A DNA stretch of 7,367 nt from Candidatus Parcubacteria bacterium (GTDB lineage Bacteria; Patescibacteriota; Minisyncoccia; Phycocordibacterales; UBA1006), in the NCBI GenBank assembly GCA_027031875.1, contig JALVPH010000005.1, positions 1-7,367 on the forward strand, given 5' to 3'. Position numbers and translations under genes: made by a program. Of this stretch, positions 4,770 through 7,367 are shown in pieces. The notes beneath the pieces were generated by a model. It made no database searches. It was not told the origin of the DNA and saw only the letters and a program-made list of their open reading frames with translations. The stretch's first letter is position 1, and every line of letters starts with the position of its first letter.

Positions 4770-7151
4770 ATGATGGCTAAACAAAAGAAAACACTTATTC
4801 TCCTTGATGCACATGCAATCATTCATCGCGCTTATCACGCGCTTCCACAATTTACCACACGCGATGGGTTTCCTACTGGTGCGGTGTACGGATTTGTGAG
4901 TATGATTCTCAAGATTATTGATGACTTTCACCCTGACTATATCGTCGCTGCCTACGATCTTCCAAAACCAACTTTCCGGCACAAGGCTTTTGAAGGATAC
5001 AAAGGAACACGAAAGGAAACAGATGAGGAGCTTAAAATGCAGATAGGAATTACGAGAACATTCTGTGAGCTCTTCTCCATTCCTATTTACGATTCTCCTG
5101 GTTTTGAAGCAGACGATATACTTGGAACAATTGCAGAGAAAACAAAAGATGAAAAAGATCTTTCCCTCGTCATTGCTTCTGGTGATATGGATACGCTCCA
5201 GCTTGTAGAAGGGAAGCGCGTTCGTGTGTTTACCCTGAAGCGAGGGTTGAGTGATACAATCATCTATGATGAGAAAGCGGTACGCGATCGTTTTGGTTTT
5301 GCCCCACCGCTTATTGTGGACTATAAGGCGCTTCGTGGAGACCCATCTGATAATATCCCAGGGATTAGAGGAATTGGAGAAAAGACAGCACTTTTCCTCG
5401 TAAATACATTTGGAACAATTGAAGAAATGTATCGTCTTTTAGAAGAGGAGGGAGATGAGTATTTTCTTTCAAAAGGAGCAACAAAGCGACAGGTGAAGTT
5501 ACTACGAGAAGGGAAAGATGATGCAGAATTTTCTAAAATTCTTGCAACAATTCGTCGCGATGCACCTATCGATTTTCACCTCCCTTCTTCTCTCTGGTTT
5601 GATCGCGTGCGAGTGGAAGAAGTCATCCAATTCTTTCAGAGGTATGAATTCCGTTCTCTCCCACAGCGATTTCTTAAAACACTCGAAAAGCTTGGGGTAG
5701 AGAATTCTTCTACTGAGCAAAATGAGGATGAACAGAATGAAGTATTCGATGAGAGGGAACTTCGTGAGCTTTCTACAATGCTTCACCTTATTGACTCAGA
5801 CTATACAGAACCGAGCCGTGACGATATTCTCAACTATACAGGAGAGAGAACCTTTTCCTCAGCGCGTATGAAACTTGAGACAGAGCTTCGCTCACTCCCG
5901 AAAGTAGAACAACTTTTTCTCAATATCGAAAAACCACTTATTCCTATTGTGGAAGAGATGGAAAAGGCAGGAATTCTCCTCAACATTTCTTTTCTCCATA
6001 CGCTTTCAGAGCGTTATCATGAAGAGCTTCAGAAGCTTGAAAAAAACATTTACGCAATTGCAGGAGAATCTTTTAATATTAAATCCCCAAAGCAACTCTC
6101 CGAAGTTCTCTTTGAAAAGATGAAGCTCTCCACGAAAGGAATTAAGAAATCAAAGAGTGGTTCCTACTCCACGAACATCGATAATCTTAAAAAGCTAGAA
6201 GATGATAATGAGATTATTTCACTTATTATTGAATACCGCGAACTTCAGAAACTCCTCTCAACCTATATCGATGTGCTTCCTGATATGGTGAAAGAGGATG
6301 GGAGAATTCACGCAGAGTTTCTTCAGAATGGGACCGCAACAGGACGTTTCTCTTCACGAAATCCAAACCTTCAGAATATTCCTACACGCACAGAGCTTGG
6401 GCGTGCAATTCGTGAAGCATTCATTGCTCCGGAGGGAAAACAGCTCGTTTCTTTTGACTACTCGCAAATTGAGTTGAGGATACTTGCACTCCTCTCAGGC
6501 GATGAAGGGTTGAAGGAGGTATTTCGTCGCGGAGGTGATATTCACCGTGCTGTCGCTGCACGCATCGCAGGGATTCCTGAGGAGGAGGTAGATCGCGAGA
6601 TGCGACGAAAGGCAAAGGTGGTGAACTTTGGAATCCTCTACGGAATGGGAATTCGTTCGCTCGAGAAAGAGATGGGGACGACGAAACAGGAAGCACAGAT
6701 GTTCTACGAGGGATTCTTTACGCAGTTTCCAAAGGCTGGGGAATTTCTTGAAGCAACGAAGCGCTTTGCACACGAACATGGATACACAGAAACGCTCTTT
6801 GGGCGACGACGACAGTTTCGTGACATTAACTCAAAGCTCCCCTACATTCGTGCGATGGCAGAGCGTATGGCGCTCAACGCTCCAATTCAGGGAACCGCTG
6901 CGGACATTATCAAAACTGCGATGGTACACATTCATCAAAAATTCCTCCCTCAATTTCCAGAAACGAAGCTTCTTCTTCAGATTCACGACGAGATTATTTA
7001 CGAAGTTCCAGAAAAAGAATTAGATTCCTTTATTGAAAAGGCAAAGGATGAGATGGAGCATATTCTTGAACGTTCATATCTTAAATATGAGCCAGACATT
7101 CCGCTTTTGGTGCATGTAGGTTCTGGGAGGAATTGGGGGGAGTTGAAATAA
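4770..7151 (+). CDS. polA: DNA polymerase I lacking most of the 3'-5' exonuclease domain
   Basis: This enzyme fills gaps and removes RNA primers in replication and repair. The 793-residue product has an intact N-terminal 5'-nuclease domain (about 1-300): Asp13, Asp63 with TFRH, YKGTR (77-81), FEADD (112-116), GDMD (138-141) and the helix-hairpin-helix GIRGIGEKTA (198-207). The polymerase domain (about 386-793) is complete: TATGRF (522-527), motif A DYSQIELR (563-570), motif B Arg612/Lys616/Phe620/Tyr624, QGTAAD (707-712) and motif C HDE (739-741). Between them only about 80 residues remain where E. coli Pol I has a domain of about 190, and no exonuclease motif is visible. The total is shorter than E. 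coli (928) or Taq (832) polymerase. The start is ATGATG at 4770/4773; the open frame runs up to a GTG at 4716, but that is in a terminator hairpin. Confidence 0.96.
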   Translation: MMAKQKKTLILLDAHAIIHRAYHALPQFTTRDGFPTGAVYGFVSMILKIIDDFHPDYIVAAYDLPKPTFRHKAFEGYKGTRKETDEELKMQIGITRTFCELFSIPIYDSPGFEADDILGTIAEKTKDEKDLSLVIASGDMDTLQLVEGKRVRVFTLKRGLSDTIIYDEKAVRDRFGFAPPLIVDYKALRGDPSDNIPGIRGIGEKTALFLVNTFGTIEEMYRLLEEEGDEYFLSKGATKRQVKLLREGKDDAEFSKILATIRRDAPIDFHLPSSLWFDRVRVEEVIQFFQRYEFRSLPQRFLKTLEKLGVENSSTEQNEDEQNEVFDERELRELSTMLHLIDSDYTEPSRDDILNYTGERTFSSARMKLETELRSLPKVEQLFLNIEKPLIPIVEEMEKAGILLNISFLHTLSERYHEELQKLEKNIYAIAGESFNIKSPKQLSEVLFEKMKLSTKGIKKSKSGSYSTNIDNLKKLEDDNEIISLIIEYRELQKLLSTYIDVLPDMVKEDGRIHAEFLQNGTATGRFSSRNPNLQNIPTRTELGRAIREAFIAPEGKQLVSFDYSQIELRILALLSGDEGLKEVFRRGGDIHRAVAARIAGIPEEEVDREMRRKAKVVNFGILYGMGIRSLEKEMGTTKQEAQMFYEGFFTQFPKAGEFLEATKRFAHEHGYTETLFGRRRQFRDINSKLPYIRAMAERMALNAPIQGTAADIIKTAMVHIHQKFLPQFPETKLLLQIHDEIIYEVPEKELDSFIEKAKDEMEHILERSYLKYEPDIPLLVHVGSGRNWGELK

Positions 7152-7153
7152 AC

Positions 7154-7262
7154 CCAAAACAAGCGAATAACTTCGTTAAAATCTGACGCGGATGTATTCA
7201 CGGTAGGTAACTACCGCTCACACATCCGCGTCAGTTTTGCCTTGTTCTTCATCTTGTTTTGG
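7154..7262 (+). terminator. Nested hairpin and terminator after polA
   Basis: The main stem is a perfect 13-bp pairing (7183-7195 with 7222-7234) followed by TTTT, with an apical 6-bp hairpin CGGTAG-GTAA-CTACCG (7201-7216). An outer 10-bp stem (7154-7163 with 7253-7262) can enclose the whole. The main stem with its T-run fits a terminator for polA; the outer pairing suggests a larger folded RNA. Small extra hairpins such as CGAA-TAAC-TTCG (7164-7175) sit between the levels. Confidence 0.6.
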
Positions 7263-7263
7263 A

Positions 7264-7319
7264 TTTATTCCACACAAAATACCCCGAGCTTACGCTCGGG
7301 GTATTTTGTGTGGAATAAA
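7264..7319. terminator. Perfect 26-bp hairpin, possible bidirectional terminator
   Basis: Bases 7264-7289 are the exact reverse complement of 7294-7319 with a TTAC loop. The core is ACCCCGAGC-TTAC-GCTCGGGGT followed by ATTTT on either strand. On the minus strand the loop reads GTAA, as in the terminators at 3820-3823 and 7207-7210 on the plus strand. This may mean that a gene beyond the right edge converges on polA. Confidence 0.65.
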
Positions 7320-7367
7320 AAGTTTGCGTCGTCTCTTTATAAAAAATTAGGATCTGAGTATTTTGAT

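Noticed and set aside
7154..7262. Integron attC site
   Set aside because: The nested pairing is suggestive, but no GTTRRRY/RYYYAAC core pair is present at the ends and there is no integrase or cassette pattern.
7320..7367. Promoter for a downstream gene at the right edge
   Set aside because: A/T-rich bases such as TTTATAAAAAA are present, but no -35 with proper spacing is seen and no coding start falls in the window.

Overview
The window looks like a piece of a small-genome bacterial chromosome, most likely from the Patescibacteria (Candidate Phyla Radiation). This is inferred from style, not from a marker gene. The signs are a long secreted protein of repeated fn3-like modules with 'PGTTYYYRAC' motifs, a DUF11-like segment and one C-terminal membrane helix; start codons without Shine-Dalgarno sequences; and intergenic regions packed with short inverted repeats of the ATTCCC-N8-GGGAAT type. 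All four genes seen are on the + strand.

Layout. (1) 2-478 is the 3' end of a GC-rich gene with no recognised function. It has a run of 15 threonines and two glycine-rich hydrophobic segments. (2) 479-894 has no gene. It holds a perfect 18-bp hairpin, several further hairpins, one ATTCCC-type repeat, a 19-nt direct repeat and a good promoter. (3) 895-3804 encodes a 969-residue surface protein: signal peptide, beta-rich head, Asn-Pro linker, four fn3-like modules with a thrombospondin-type-1-like domain inserted, DUF11-like domain, membrane helix and a cytoplasmic tail of about 65 residues. A terminator follows at once. (4) 3805-4188 has no gene. It is a cluster of inverted repeats, including three copies of a 29-nt element whose stems keep pairing through compensatory changes. 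(5) 4189-4674 is tsaE, the ATPase of tRNA t6A37 synthesis. (6) A near-perfect palindromic terminator at 4691-4736 separates it from (7) polA at 4770-7151, a DNA polymerase I with intact 5'-nuclease and polymerase domains but almost no 3'-5' exonuclease domain. (8) 7152-7367 holds a nested hairpin/terminator and then a perfect 26-bp hairpin; no gene is seen in the last 48 bases.

The genes look like separate transcription units, not one operon. Strong hairpins follow the first gene, the surface protein gene, tsaE and polA. Each of the three complete genes has its own TGCTA-containing extended -10-like sequence upstream. tsaE and polA are housekeeping genes; the first two encode probable envelope proteins. 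The most notable points are the TSP1-like domain, the exonuclease-less Pol I, the covarying repeats, and a possible leaderless polA transcript. I did not find a convincing new multi-gene system.
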